Positions 38,982-47,817 are shown, counted from the first letter of the stretch. The stretch: 64,000 nt of DNA from Akkermansiaceae bacterium (GCA_024233135.1 JACKPZ010000011.1:62001-126000); one strand, 5' to 3'. A program made the numbers and translations. Notes: generated by a model from the letters alone, not told the origin.

Positions 38982-39104
38982 GATCGGTCCAGCCAAGGCC
39001 ACCTCGCGGTGAGGATCAAGCACGCAGTTCCGTGCGCCGTTGCGATTCCAAGTTGCACACCGTCAAAGTCGTCCGAACTTGTTGGAAATCCCCTCCTACG
39101 AGCC

Positions 39105-39947
39105 GTGAGCGAAAAACCAAGCACCGAACCCGACCTCCGCAAGGCCCTTGAGGCCGATCCCGCCGATTGGCAGAGCCGCAAGGATCTCGCCCATCTTCTT
39201 TACGACCGCGGGGATTTCCAGCAAGCCGCCGACCTCGTCTGGGACACGCCGGAGATCCCCGCGATCGACATCGAGATCGCCTTCGCCGCCCGCGTGCTGG
39301 CGAAGGCGGCGCCGCGCAAGTCGATCCGCCTGCTCACCGCCGTGCTCGAGCTCAACAAGGGCAAGGCGGTCCAGAACATGGGCCTCGCCAACGCCCTGCT
39401 TCACCATGGCATGGTGCTGCAGGCCTCGCGTTTTTACGGCGCCGCGATGGAGGCGGACGATTCGTTCGCCAATCCGGACCTCGAACATTTCCTGCTCTGG
39501 ACCGACGACGAGGAAACCCTGTGGGGCGATTTCCAGAAACGGAAACCCAAGCTCGGCGAGCTGCCGTGGATGAAACGCGACCCGCGCGAGGCGATGAAAC
39601 TCACCGCGTCCGTCAAGGTCCACACCTCGCCCATCAAGGTGCCGAACCTGAAACCCGCCGCCGGCGAGGAGCTCGGCAACGATCTCTATCAGCAGAAGGC
39701 GGAGAAAGGTGCCGAGCCGAGCCCGCCGCCGGCCGTGACCATCCCGATGGACCGCGTGGACCCGAAGCACCGTCGTTTCGATTCGGAACTCGGCGCGGAA
39801 TCGCCCGCCGCGGAGGAGTCACCCGTGCCGGAAGAATCCGCGACGCCGCCCGCGGGTGGCGGCGCAGCTCCCGCACCGGCCGTACCGCCTGGCGTACCGA
39901 AAAAACCCGTGCTCCCGCCGCTCATCAAGCCGGCCGGGAAGAAGTGA
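39105..39947 (+). CDS. TPR-containing cytoplasmic protein
   Basis: A GTG at 39105 (SEKPSTEPDLRKALEADPAD) is preferred; a GTG at 39009 is an alternative that adds 32 unlikely residues. The 280-residue protein has TPR-like helices in its first 150 residues (WQSRKDLAHLLYDRGDFQQA, GLANALLHHGMVLQASRFYG) and a long Pro/Ala/Glu-rich disordered tail ending in Lys. It has no signal peptide. Function unknown. The following dodecin gene starts 51 bp downstream. Confidence 0.65.
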   Translation: MSEKPSTEPDLRKALEADPADWQSRKDLAHLLYDRGDFQQAADLVWDTPEIPAIDIEIAFAARVLAKAAPRKSIRLLTAVLELNKGKAVQNMGLANALLHHGMVLQASRFYGAAMEADDSFANPDLEHFLLWTDDEETLWGDFQKRKPKLGELPWMKRDPREAMKLTASVKVHTSPIKVPNLKPAAGEELGNDLYQQKAEKGAEPSPPPAVTIPMDRVDPKHRRFDSELGAESPAAEESPVPEESATPPAGGGAAPAPAVPPGVPKKPVLPPLIKPAGKK

Positions 39948-39998
39948 GTCCCGGCTCTCCTTGCGAAGGCGTCGGATGCGTGCCAACCGTGTCATGTG

Positions 39999-40208
39999 AT
40001 GAGTGACCACATTTACAAAAAGATCGAACTCGTCGGATCCTCGCCCGAAGGCGTCGAGCAAGCCGTGAACAACGCCATCGCCAAGGCCGGACAGTCCGTC
40101 CGCAACATGCGCTGGTTCGAAGTCGCCGAAATCCGCGGCCACATCGACGAAGGCAAGGTCGCCCACTGGCAGGTCACCGTGAAGATCGGCTTTACTCTCG
40201 ACGAGTGA
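39999..40208 (+). CDS. Dodecin family protein
   Basis: 69 residues from the ATG at 39999; a GTG one codon upstream is possible. It matches dodecin in size and sequence: [20 protein letters not shown], the flavin-stacking Trp in [11 protein letters not shown] and the ending [15 protein letters not shown]. Dodecins form hollow dodecamers that bind flavin or related cofactors for storage in the cytoplasm. It probably has its own promoter. Confidence 0.93.
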   Translation: MSDHIYKKIELVGSSPEGVEQAVNNAIAKAGQSVRNMRWFEVAEIRGHIDEGKVAHWQVTVKIGFTLDE

Positions 40209-40278
40209 GCGCGCGCCGCGCCGCGGGTTTCCCGAACGCTTTCTTGTTTTTGGTGGCGTGGCCCTGTGAGATGGTTCC

Positions 40279-41097
40279 ATGCCATCGGACGAGTCACGTG
40301 CGGAGTTGTTCCATGACTTCCAGAGCATCCGGCTGAGAACCGTCTGCGTCGGCATCGACATCGACACCCGCGCGCTTCGCAAGACCCGCTGCCTATCCGC
40401 GAATCCACTCACGCTCGAAGCCGGGCGATCCGGCTGCGCCGTGGTCTTCCGCTACGGTGCGGTCGTTTTCTTCGAGGTCGATCCGATGGACGAGGCGCGT
40501 TTCCTCGAAGGCCTCGCGCCGCACGTGAAAAACCCGGCCGCCGAGCCGATCATCGAGGAAATCGAACTCACCACCGCCGTCCGCGGCAGCGATGGCACGG
40601 ACAGCAGCACCATCTCGGTGCCGTCCTTCGATCTGCCGGTGCTTCAGGTCACTGCCGAGGTGCTCGCGCGCAGCGTCGTGCTCGAGCGTTTCGAACACCG
40701 CGTGAGCGCCACCTTCGAGGCGCTCCAGCCCACCGCCGCCGGTCTCGGCGCACTCCACATCACCGGCGCCAGCTACCGCACGCTGCTCAAACACCTCGGC
40801 AACGTCCTGCTCGACCAGCAGGAAATGGTCGGCCGCATCGCCGTATCCGACAAACCCGACGTCCTTTGGGACCGCCCCGACCTCGAGCGCCTCTTCGCGC
40901 GTCTCACCGACGAGTTCGAGATCCTTGACCGATTCGAAGCCGTCGAGTCCAAGCTCAAGCTCATCGCCCACACCGTGCAGACCACCATCGATCTCATCCA
41001 GGCGCGTCGTTCGCTGCGCGTCGAGTGGTACATCGTCATCCTCATCATCGCCGAGATCGGGCTGACCTTGTATGAGATGTTCATCCGCGGCCATTGA
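40279..41097 (+). CDS. RMD1/YagE family protein (DUF155)
   Basis: 272 residues with the family layout: the N-terminal string GCAVVFRYGAVVFFEV, a central helical region (EVLARSVVLERFEHRVSA) and a C-terminal transmembrane helix (WYIVILIIAEIGLTLYEMF) preceded by ARRSLRVEW. Eukaryotic members (RMD1/RMND1) are mitochondrial membrane proteins, and the bacterial role is not established. It ends 79 bp before an IS110-family insertion. Confidence 0.88.
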   Translation: MPSDESRAELFHDFQSIRLRTVCVGIDIDTRALRKTRCLSANPLTLEAGRSGCAVVFRYGAVVFFEVDPMDEARFLEGLAPHVKNPAAEPIIEEIELTTAVRGSDGTDSSTISVPSFDLPVLQVTAEVLARSVVLERFEHRVSATFEALQPTAAGLGALHITGASYRTLLKHLGNVLLDQQEMVGRIAVSDKPDVLWDRPDLERLFARLTDEFEILDRFEAVESKLKLIAHTVQTTIDLIQARRSLRVEWYIVILIIAEIGLTLYEMFIRGH

Positions 41098-41177
41098 AAC
41101 GGATCGTCCCCGCCGGCCACGCTGTGGGTGATCGCTGCGATCCTCCGGAGCAACGTCCTTTCGAGTTTTTTCGTGAT

Positions 41178-41461
41178 GGCATGAAGTCATTCAGCAACCG
41201 GCGCTGGGCGGACCGCAAGGTTTGGTTCAACGTCCCTCGCGGAACCCGTGAGTGCTGCAACACGCACGGGTGGCTGAAGGTCCAAATGGTTCGAGAAATG
41301 CACTGAGCTCACTGCTCCATTTCGTGATTGAACCTTGGCGGAAAGCACCATCGTGGGGCGCAAGACCCCGAATGCCTGACTGCAACCTTCCGTCCGTGAC
41401 CTGACAGAACGGCCGCCCGCGCCGGTTGCCTCCACCTTAACCGGGCCATCGGAGAACGACC
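41178..41461 (+). ncRNA. Putative bridge RNA region of IS110 copy 1
   Basis: This non-coding segment upstream of the transposase is almost identical in the two copies. It contains TTTCGTGAT at 41320-41328, matching the left insertion flank TTCGTGAT (41170-41177). It contains ATGCCTGA at 41372-41379, matching the element's right end plus core (ATGCC|TG|) and the first base of the left end. Between them is a GGG-loop-CCC hairpin (41356-41369). Target-type match first and donor-type match second is the order known for IS110 bridge RNAs. The exact RNA ends are unknown. Confidence 0.6.
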
Positions 41462-42744
41462 ATGAAAAAGACAACCAAAGAACCAAAAGACATAGAACGT
41501 CGAAGACCTCTCCCGAAGAAGGCCGGCCGGAGGGGCCGAGATCTATTCCGCCCCTCCGCCGCCTTCCAAAGGAAGGATCATCGGCCTGGACTGCCATCCG
41601 GACACCTTCACCGCGGCGGTCTTCAAAGGACCACCCGCACGATGCCGTCAAGCTCCAGACCCGCCGGACATGAGTCTCGCGAAATTCCTCGCCTGGGCCG
41701 CCAGGGAGTTCACCCGCGACGACCTGTTCCTCATGGAAGCCGGTTCCAACAGCTTCGAGATCCACCGCCGCCTTCTCGCGCTGGGCCTGCGCGCCGTGGT
41801 CATGGAAGCTGTCATGTCGGCAAGCACGCCAAAACCTACGCCGAACAACGACAAGATGGCCGCCGCCCGCATCGCCTTGGTTTACCTCCGAGGAAAGGCT
41901 CCCTGCGTCTGGGTGCCGACGCCCTCACCCGCCGAACGCCGCGAGCTGCTCCACGCCTACACCAAGGCCGTCGAGGACCGCACCGCCGCCACCAACTCCC
42001 TCAAAGGCTACCTCAACCAGTTCACCATCCGCACCGGCCGCCGGACCCTCGAAACCCCGGCCACCGAAAAATGGTGCTCAGCCAGCGCGACTGGACCCCG
42101 CTCCAACTTCGAGTTGCTCGCCGGCTACTATCGGAACCTCCGTTTCCAGAGCGAGCGCCGCAAGGTGCTGCAACGCCTCATCGGCCGGCAGATCTGCGCC
42201 GAGCCGCTCATGCTGCGCTGCATGAAACTGCTGGGCATCGGCCAGATCAACGCGTTCGCCCTGCTCGCCATCATCGGCGACGTGCGGCGCTTCGAACGGC
42301 CCGAAAAAGCTCGTCGCCTACATCGGCCTCAATCCCGGCCAGCGCGAGAGCAGCCGCGGCAAGCACGTCAAACTCGGCATCGGCAAGCGCGGCCGCGGCG
42401 ACATGCGCCACCTCCTTGTGCAGGGAGCGCACGCGGTCCTGCGGACGGGCAAGGCCACCCCCTTGGGGCAATGGGGCTGGAAGATCTTCGCGCGGCGCGG
42501 CAACCGCAACGTCGCCGTGACCGCCGTCGCACGCAAGCTTGTCGTCCAGGTCTGGCACCTGCTCACCGGCAACCCGCCCGCAGCCTTGGAAGCTGACAAG
42601 AGCTTCGCCACCAAGCTCAAGAAGCTCACCATCATGCTCGGCAAAAGCCTCCGGGCCGATCTCGGCTTGCCATCCAAGGTCGATGCCTGCGTTGAGCACC
42701 TTGAATCCCAAATCCTTGCGAAAACAATTTTCAGCACCGCCTGA
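41462..42744 (+). pseudogene. IS110-family transposase, frameshifted, copy 1
   Basis: The reading starts at the ATG 41462 and ends at 42744, but is broken by several single-base indels. Pieces in different frames give the DEDD_Tnp_IS110 domain (IIGLDCHPDTFTAAVFKG by joining frames, DDLFLMEAGSNSFEIHRRL, KTYAxxDKMAAARIA) and the C-terminal Transposase_20 domain (MKLLGIGQINAFALLAIIGD, GIGKRGRGDMRHLLVQGAH). Joined, they make a full-length transposase of about 400 residues. Breaks occur in short runs of the same base at positions different from those of copy 2, so assembly error is likely and the true gene may be intact. Confidence 0.85.
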
Positions 42745-42804
42745 ACTAAAGCTTGAATGACTACATGCCTGCGTTTGGTGGTTCCTATTTCGGAATGTAG
42801 ATCC

Positions 42805-44082
42805 ATGCGTGTTTCCGTTTTGCTCCCCGCCCTCCTCACGCCGCTCGCGGCGACCGCGCAGATCATCGATTCGCCGGATGGCGAGACGGCCGGGATCCCC
42901 GCGAACTACACGGAAGCGAAGGCGGGTTGGTTCGATCTGCCCGATCCGCTCGTCGGCGCCGATGGCAAGCCGTTCGCCGATGCGCCGGCATGGCGGGAGA
43001 AACAACGGCCGATGGTTTTCGAAACCGTCGAGACGAACCAATACGGCCGCGTGCCTCCGCGGCCGGCCGCGATGACTTTCGACGTGTTTGACAAGGGCAC
43101 GCCGGCCTTCGGCGGCAAAGCCATCCGCAAGCAGGTGAAGATCACCTTCGACGAGGCGGGCGAACACTTTCTCGATCTCGTGATCTATCAGCCGGCGGGT
43201 GGCGGCGGGAAACGGCCGGTGCTCGTGAACATCGGATGGATCGGCAACAACCTCGCCGTGGACGATCCCGGCGTGAAAACCGGACGACAGTGGAACAAGG
43301 ACAAGCTCGGGCGCGAAGCGGCGACCGCTCCGAATCCGTTCGGCAAGCTGAACTTCCTTCCGATGGCGCTCGAGCGCGGTTATGCGGTCGCACATTTCAA
43401 CTACACCGACATCGAACCCGATGATCCGGCCGGATTCGCCCACGGCATCCGCAAGCTCTATCTCAAGGACGGCCGGACCGCACCCGCGCCGGATGAGTGG
43501 GGCGCCATCGCCGCATGGGGCTGGGGTCTCAGCCGGGTGATCGACTATCTGGAAACCGATGACGGCATCGACGCCGCGAAGGTCACGATCTTCGGCGTCT
43601 CCCGTCTCGGCAAGGCGGTGCTCTGGACCGCCGCCCGTGATGAACGGGTCGCCTGCACCTTGGCCAGCGTTTCCGGATCCGGCGGCGCCTCGCTCAACCG
43701 CCGCCGCTATGGCGAGCGGCCGGCCCATCTGGTGGCGCGGTTTCCCCATTGGTTCGCTGCGAACTTCGCGGGCTGGGCCGGACGCGAGGACGAGGCGCCG
43801 TGGGACTCGCATTTCACCCTCGGCCTCATCGCGCCGCGTGCGGTGCTGCTGCAGACGGGATCCACCGACAAGTGGTCGGATCCGTATGGCGAGTTCGTCG
43901 CGGCGCGCGCGGCGACGCCCGTGTTCCATCTCTTCGGCCAGAAGGGAATCGAGGAGTATTCCCAGCCGCCGCATGGCAAACCCGTGATGAACCGGCTCGG
44001 CTACCTCATGCACGAGGGCGGTCACGGCACGGTGCCGGATGACTGGCCGGTCTTCTTCGACTTCATGGACCGGCACCTTTGA
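42805..44082 (+). CDS. Secreted CE15 glucuronoyl esterase
   Basis: The ATG at 42805 opens a signal peptide (MRVSVLLPALLTPLAATA), giving 425 residues. It is an alpha/beta-hydrolase of the CE15 type. The nucleophile S266 is in GVSRLGKAVLW, the family's G-x-S-R-x-G-K motif. The C-terminal His lies in MHEGGHGTVPDDW (H403/H407). The N-terminal motif with QYGRVPPRP and the mid-region AWGWGLSRVIDYLE are also family-typical. CE15 enzymes cut the ester between lignin and glucuronoxylan. The IS110 element ends 35 bp upstream and probably displaced the native promoter. Confidence 0.9.
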   Translation: MRVSVLLPALLTPLAATAQIIDSPDGETAGIPANYTEAKAGWFDLPDPLVGADGKPFADAPAWREKQRPMVFETVETNQYGRVPPRPAAMTFDVFDKGTPAFGGKAIRKQVKITFDEAGEHFLDLVIYQPAGGGGKRPVLVNIGWIGNNLAVDDPGVKTGRQWNKDKLGREAATAPNPFGKLNFLPMALERGYAVAHFNYTDIEPDDPAGFAHGIRKLYLKDGRTAPAPDEWGAIAAWGWGLSRVIDYLETDDGIDAAKVTIFGVSRLGKAVLWTAARDERVACTLASVSGSGGASLNRRRYGERPAHLVARFPHWFAANFAGWAGREDEAPWDSHFTLGLIAPRAVLLQTGSTDKWSDPYGEFVAARAATPVFHLFGQKGIEEYSQPPHGKPVMNRLGYLMHEGGHGTVPDDWPVFFDFMDRHL

Positions 44083-44100
44083 ACCTGAATTCTGAAGTGG

Positions 44101-44232
44101 GAAACCACGAAACGAACGAAAAAGCACCAAAGGAAGGTGATCCGGCAAGATCGTGGTGATCACCCACAGGATGAGAGTCTCTCAAGTCTCAACTCTTTCT
44201 TTTTCGTGAATTTTGGTGTCTTTCGTGGTTTC
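44101..44232. repeat. CCACGAAA-type inverted repeat, copy 1
   Basis: The left arm (44101-44131, beginning GAAACCACGAAACGAACGAA) is complementary to the right arm (44199-44232, ending GGTGTCTTTCGTGGTTTC). They lie about 70 bp apart, downstream of the CE15 gene. The same arm sequence recurs at 44271, 48301, 52104 and in the IS110 insertion flanks. With copy 2 it fills most of the 318-bp gap before the kinase gene. Confidence 0.8.
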
Positions 44233-44270
44233 AGTTTTCCTTTGTAGGTTGAACCGGGAACGGGAGATTC

Positions 44271-44365
44271 GAACCGCGAAACACTCGAAACGACACGAAA
44301 GGGAATCGGGTGATGCCGGAGAATCCCGTTCGAATCTCGTGAACTTTCGTGTCTCTCGTGGTTTC
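44271..44365. repeat. CCACGAAA-type inverted repeat, copy 2
   Basis: The left arm GAACCGCGAAACACTCGAAA... (44271-44300) pairs with the right arm TTTCGTGTCTCTCGTGGTTTC (44345-44365, 21 bases including the terminal C). It lies directly after copy 1, 35 bp before the stop of the convergent ROK kinase gene. Confidence 0.75.
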
Positions 44366-44400
44366 CACCCTGGAATCCACGTTGGAACGAGCCGCCAATC

Positions 44401-45067
44401 TCAAACCCGGAACCTCGGTTCCATCCACAAGGCCTCGCCGCCTTCGAGCGCCATGTCGTTGTCGACCCGCCGGATGTCGTCCGGCAGTTGCTGCAGACGC
44501 CTCGCCTCACCGCCCCCGACGACAATCGAGTCCGGCAGCATCGACTGGCGCAACATCTCCGCGGCGGTGTGGAAATTCTCCTCCCACTTCACGCGGCCGA
44601 TCTGCTTCCGCTTCGCCTTCGTCAACTGCGACTCGACGGTCTTGCCCTTCGACCAGCGGAGCTCGCACAACTTCGAGCGCGACCACGTGGTAGTCCGAGA
44701 TCAGCGCCGATCCGAGCCCCGTGCCGAGGCTCAGGAACAACATCCGACCGCCTAGGTAACATCCGACCGCCTGCATCGCGGCGTCGTTGATGAGCTTCAC
44801 CGGCTTGCCGAGTTCCTTCTCAAAATCGAAGTCCACCCAGCCGTCTCCGAGATTCTTCGGTTCCACCGGGATCCTTCCTCCGGTCACCGGCGCGGGAAAC
44901 CCCACCGTCACCGCCTCGAAGTCCCATCCGCCGGCATGTTTCTCCAATCCCGCCAGCAGGTCCTTCGGCGCGAACCCCGGCCCGGAGGCGAACTTCGTCC
45001 GGTCCTCCTGACCGCTCATCCGCATCTTCACATTCGATCCGCCGATATCGAGAACGAGCACCTTCAT
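44401..45067 (-). pseudogene. ROK-family glucokinase-like (polyphosphate glucokinase type), frameshifted
   Basis: The ATG at 45067 begins MKVLVLDIGGSNVKMRMSG (phosphate-binding DIGGS). LINDAAMQAVGCYLGG with catalytic-type Asp and the LSLGTGLGSALI loop follow. Near 44671-44675 the frame shifts. Dropping one base continues into CELRWSKGKTVESQLTKAKR and RKQIGRVKWEENFHTAAEML, DSIVVGGGEARR, ending at 44401. The joined product of about 220 residues matches polyphosphate/ATP glucokinases of the ROK family. Whether the single-base insertion is real cannot be told from the window. Confidence 0.82.
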
Positions 45068-45610
45068 TCGTATCCTCCGGGTTCCCTCCCGGTGTTGACC
45101 GACACTCTGGCAGAGCCGTCCGGACATGGGGAGTCATTTTTCCCCGGTTGGTCCGGATTCCAAGGAACCACCCATCGAACCAATGGGCACGGAGGAAGCG
45201 CGAGGCCCGCTTGTAGCGGCGGACTGCGTCCGTCGATGCGAATGGGCCCTTCACCCGCAGCGACGAAATCCCCGGTAGGGACGAGCCGCCGTGGTCGTCC
45301 CTGGAATCCGCCGCATGGCGGCCAGGATCCCCTCGTGAAACGAAGCGACCTTGCCCCGCCCGAAACGCCGCCCTGCGAGCGACGAAACCCATGGCGCACC
45401 CAAAGGCCCGCCATACTGGATCTGGCCCGTGATATCAGCCGCCATCCCACGTCTCCGGAATCCTGCCCGAACGACTCCGGATATACGCACTCCAACACGG
45501 AAACTCCTTGAAAAACCAACGACTTCACCCACCCTTTCTTCCAATCGGCTCGCTGGATATCACCGGCCGAGGTCGTACGAATACCAATGTTCGCCCAAAT
45601 CAAATTCTCC
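45068..45610. other. 543-bp region without a convincing gene
   Basis: Both strands contain open frames here (for example leftwards from 45663 to 45064), but their products lack recognisable domains, start signals or family-like composition. The segment includes the promoter side of the kinase gene. I see nothing else that I can support. Confidence 0.45.
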
Positions 45611-46387
45611 ATGAAAATATCGATGCTAATTTGCTGCTCGGCGATTCTTTCGCCGATTCTCACTCATGCTTTGGAGAAAGAGGATGAAATAACGATGGAA
45701 ATGAAGCTGCCTGAAGAGATGGGCGGAAAAGATCTTAGCATCTCCATAAAGCTTCTGGTCCCAATGACGGTTTGGGGCGCTGGTGGCTCCAGCAATTTCA
45801 CAGGTGATGGAGAGACGGAAATCTTTATCGAATATCGCGTAGCTGACGATCATTCCTTCGCTTACACATCAGAAGGGGACCTGTTTGTTGACAACTTCTT
45901 TGTACGAAGATGTGATCCGTCGGATGATCTCCGTTATGGTTACGGGCGTTTCTGGGCAAATGGCAAGCCGTGCGCATTAATGACGCTTAGTGATGAACAA
46001 AAACGTCGGCTCTTCGCTGATGAATGGCAAAAATCCGAGCAGTTTGCCATCACGCCGTGCAAGCTTTTCTTGGCTCCCTCAGCCGGTTATGGAGGGGGAG
46101 AGCGAAAGGCCACAGACGGCAGTGTCGCTAGCCGTTACGCTCAGGGAATGACTGTAGTTGGATTTAGGCATGGATCCCTGTATCTTCACGGTTTGTGCTA
46201 TGGAGTGGTTGCCGAGGGCGATGAGGTCCGAGTCGAATATGGGGTTGTAACGATTAACGGTGCGCTGAGGGCTCCGATTCAGCAACAGCCAAACGAACAA
46301 GAAGCAAGCGAACAAGCCGTCGCTCCGAACCGCTCATTGCCGCCTTCTCAGAAATCAACGCCACCCGCTCGCGGTCCGGAGGACTAA
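45611..46387 (+). CDS. Secreted hypothetical protein of low-GC origin
   Basis: The ATG at 45611 opens a signal peptide (MKISMLICCSAILSPILTHA); an ATG at 45587 is an alternative. The 258-residue product is acidic and beta-rich, with no motif I recognise. It ends in a Gln/Pro-rich tail (APIQQQPNEQEASEQAVAPN). Codon use and base composition are clearly poorer in G and C than in the neighbours (ATA, AAA, GAA and GTT codons are frequent), which suggests horizontal acquisition. The following small membrane protein gene shares this composition and begins 31 bp downstream. Confidence 0.6.
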   Translation: MKISMLICCSAILSPILTHALEKEDEITMEMKLPEEMGGKDLSISIKLLVPMTVWGAGGSSNFTGDGETEIFIEYRVADDHSFAYTSEGDLFVDNFFVRRCDPSDDLRYGYGRFWANGKPCALMTLSDEQKRRLFADEWQKSEQFAITPCKLFLAPSAGYGGGERKATDGSVASRYAQGMTVVGFRHGSLYLHGLCYGVVAEGDEVRVEYGVVTINGALRAPIQQQPNEQEASEQAVAPNRSLPPSQKSTPPARGPED

Positions 46388-46418
46388 AACGTTCGCCAGA
46401 AATGGGAAACTCCAGCAC

Positions 46419-46766
46419 ATGCGTTTAGTTGAACAACATCGCACGCAGACCATTCTGGGCCTCATTCATGTCGGAACCATTTTGTTTGGATCAATTGGCG
46501 TTGGCGTCATTCTCAAGGCGATGGGCTATTCGGATGGCCAAGAGATGGCGCCTCTCGTCGTTTTCGTCCGCAACTGGGGATTTATCTTGATCCTCATTCC
46601 AGTCTTCTGGGTCTTGGCCACGATATGGATGGAGCTTCATCATTCATGGCATTCCAAAAGGGTGACGCTTGTATCTGGCGTTCTACTGTTGGCTGGGTTG
46701 ATCTGGTTCTTTGTTCTGATGGCAGCTCGGGCAAGTTCGGTCTTGGTCCACATGGGCAATCAATGA
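46419..46766 (+). CDS. Small membrane protein, unknown, low GC
   Basis: 115 residues with three hydrophobic segments: TILGLIHVGTILFGSIGVGV, GFILILIPVFWVLATIWM and VSGVLLLAGLIWFFVLMAA. No recognised family. It lies 31 bp after the secreted hypothetical gene and has a similar composition, so the pair may be one transcription unit acquired together. Confidence 0.6.
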   Translation: MRLVEQHRTQTILGLIHVGTILFGSIGVGVILKAMGYSDGQEMAPLVVFVRNWGFILILIPVFWVLATIWMELHHSWHSKRVTLVSGVLLLAGLIWFFVLMAARASSVLVHMGNQ

Positions 46767-46858
46767 AAACCAAGGCGTGCAAGTGGGCAGTTGCGATGGT
46801 CGGAATCTAATCGTGATCAACATCCGCAAGTAGATGGGGTCCTCGCGGATTCACATCC

Positions 46859-47054
46859 CGGGTGCCGGGCAACCAGCGGTTTTTCCTACATCACCCTCAT
46901 CGCCTCCCGCACCGCGACCGGCAGGCTGACGCCGCCGTTGCCGCCGAGGCGGTGGTCGATTTCCTCGAGGCGGTGGATGAGGTCGCGGACATCCTTGCGA
47001 TTGGCGGGGCCGCCGGCGGCGGCGCAGAAGTGGGTGCGGCAGCCGAAGGGGCAT
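46859..47054. repeat. Direct repeat left of HigBA (duplicate of ykgJ 3' end)
   Basis: About 195 bp from GTGCCGGGCAAC to GCAGCCGAAGGGGC are roughly 90% identical to 47818-48008 in the same orientation. The two copies flank the HigBA module. Confidence 0.88.
46886..47054 (-). pseudogene. Remnant of ykgJ 3' end
   Basis: Read leftwards, this segment encodes about 55 codons matching the C-terminus of the intact gene at 47843-48283, including its stop (VREAMRVM and then TAG at 46888-46886). The 5' part is absent: similarity stops abruptly at 47054, where the HigBA upstream region begins. It is a duplicated fragment rather than a functional gene. Confidence 0.85.
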
Positions 47055-47061
47055 TGGCGGA

Positions 47062-47095
47062 AATTACGAGACGCGAAATTACGCTTGTCGTAATT
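47062..47095 (+). promoter_or_regulatory. Putative HigBA operator
   Basis: AATTACG occurs at 47062-47068 and 47077-47083, and its reverse complement CGTAATT at 47089-47095, within 60 bp upstream of the toxin gene. AT-rich spaced repeats in this position are typical binding sites for the antitoxin repressor. The fit is by position and symmetry only. Confidence 0.5.
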
Positions 47096-47118
47096 CCGGC
47101 GCGTGGTAGGTTTTGCCG

Positions 47119-47400
47119 GTGATCGAAAGCTTCGGCGACACCGAGACGGAACGAGTTTACGGAGGAGAGCGCTCGCGAAAGCTACCCGGTGACATCCAAC
47201 ACCGGGCCAGGCGCAAGCTTCGTATGATCAATCAGGCTCGTGCGTTGCAGGATCTCTCGGTCCCGCCGGGAAACCGTCTGGAGGCCCTCCAAGGCGACCT
47301 TGAGGGTTTTTGGAGCGTCCGGATCAACCAGCAATGGCGGATCATCTTCCGTTGGGATGATGGCCGGAAGTCTGACGTATCCATCACCGATTACCACTGA
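47119..47400 (+). CDS. higB: HigB/RelE-type toxin
   Basis: 93 residues from the GTG at 47119; a TTG two codons upstream is possible. It matches the HigB plasmid-maintenance toxin family: IESFGDTETERVYGGERSR, RKLRMINQARALQDLSVPPG and the conserved ending WSVRINQQWRIIFRWDDG. These toxins are ribosome-dependent or free mRNA endonucleases. The toxin-first order and the 4-bp gap to the antitoxin are typical of higBA. The module lies between two copies of the ykgJ 3' region. Confidence 0.92.
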   Translation: MIESFGDTETERVYGGERSRKLPGDIQHRARRKLRMINQARALQDLSVPPGNRLEALQGDLEGFWSVRINQQWRIIFRWDDGRKSDVSITDYH

Positions 47401-47404
47401 ACCA

Positions 47405-47707
47405 ATGAGCAAGAGAGACATGCTACCGCTGATTCATCCGGGTGAGATCCTCCTTGAGGAATTCATTCGACCGATGGACTTGTCGCTTGCAGCGGTTTCG
47501 CGAGCTACAGGGATTCCGGCATCGCGTCTGACGGAGATCACGAAATGCCGGCGGAGCATCACCGCCGAGACCGCATTGCGCCTTGCGAGATTCTTCGGGA
47601 CAACGGCCGGGTTCTGGGTCGGTCTCCAAGCGGAACACGATCTGGAGGCGGCGGAGCGGGAGATCGGACCGAAGGTGGATAGGGAAGTAAGCGTATTGGC
47701 AAGATGA
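47405..47707 (+). CDS. higA: HigA-type antitoxin (XRE family)
   Basis: 100 residues with a helix-turn-helix (DLSLAAVSRATGIPASRLTE and then RSITAETALRLARFFGTTAG) and the HigA/VapI N-terminal motif IHPGEILLEEFIRPM. The C-terminal AEREIGPKVDREVSVLAR is likely involved in toxin binding. It starts 4 bp after the toxin stop. It should neutralise the toxin and repress the operon through the upstream AATTACG repeats. Confidence 0.93.
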   Translation: MSKRDMLPLIHPGEILLEEFIRPMDLSLAAVSRATGIPASRLTEITKCRRSITAETALRLARFFGTTAGFWVGLQAEHDLEAAEREIGPKVDREVSVLAR

Positions 47708-47817
47708 AATGCCAACTGAGGCGGCGCTGCTAGCCCCGCCGGGATTCCTCACTGCGAGAGACGCTCGGAAGGGCGGTTGACGGGTCGCTTGCAACCGGAG
47801 CCCGGGGGTTGATGCAA

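Larger units (their letters stand above)
41176..42769 (+). mobile_element. IS110-family insertion sequence, copy 1 (about 1594 bp)
   Basis: The boundaries come from comparison with the second copy (48378-49974) and lie next to a TG dinucleotide present at both ends (41174-41175 and 42770-42771). The ends carry imperfect inverted repeats: GGCATGAAGTCATTCA at the left and GGCATGTAGTCATTCA at the right, reverse complemented. No longer target duplication is seen. About 285 bp of non-coding DNA precede the transposase gene and only 25 bp follow it, the IS110-group layout. The right end is 35 bp before the CE15 esterase ATG. Confidence 0.9.

Noticed and set aside
44213..44755. 180-codon plus-strand open frame
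   Set aside because: It is made of inverted-repeat DNA and the antisense of the ROK kinase gene.
45064..45663. 199-codon minus-strand open frame in the gap after the ROK kinase
   Set aside because: No domain, no plausible signal or start context, and composition unlike neighbouring proteins; reported only as an unexplained region.
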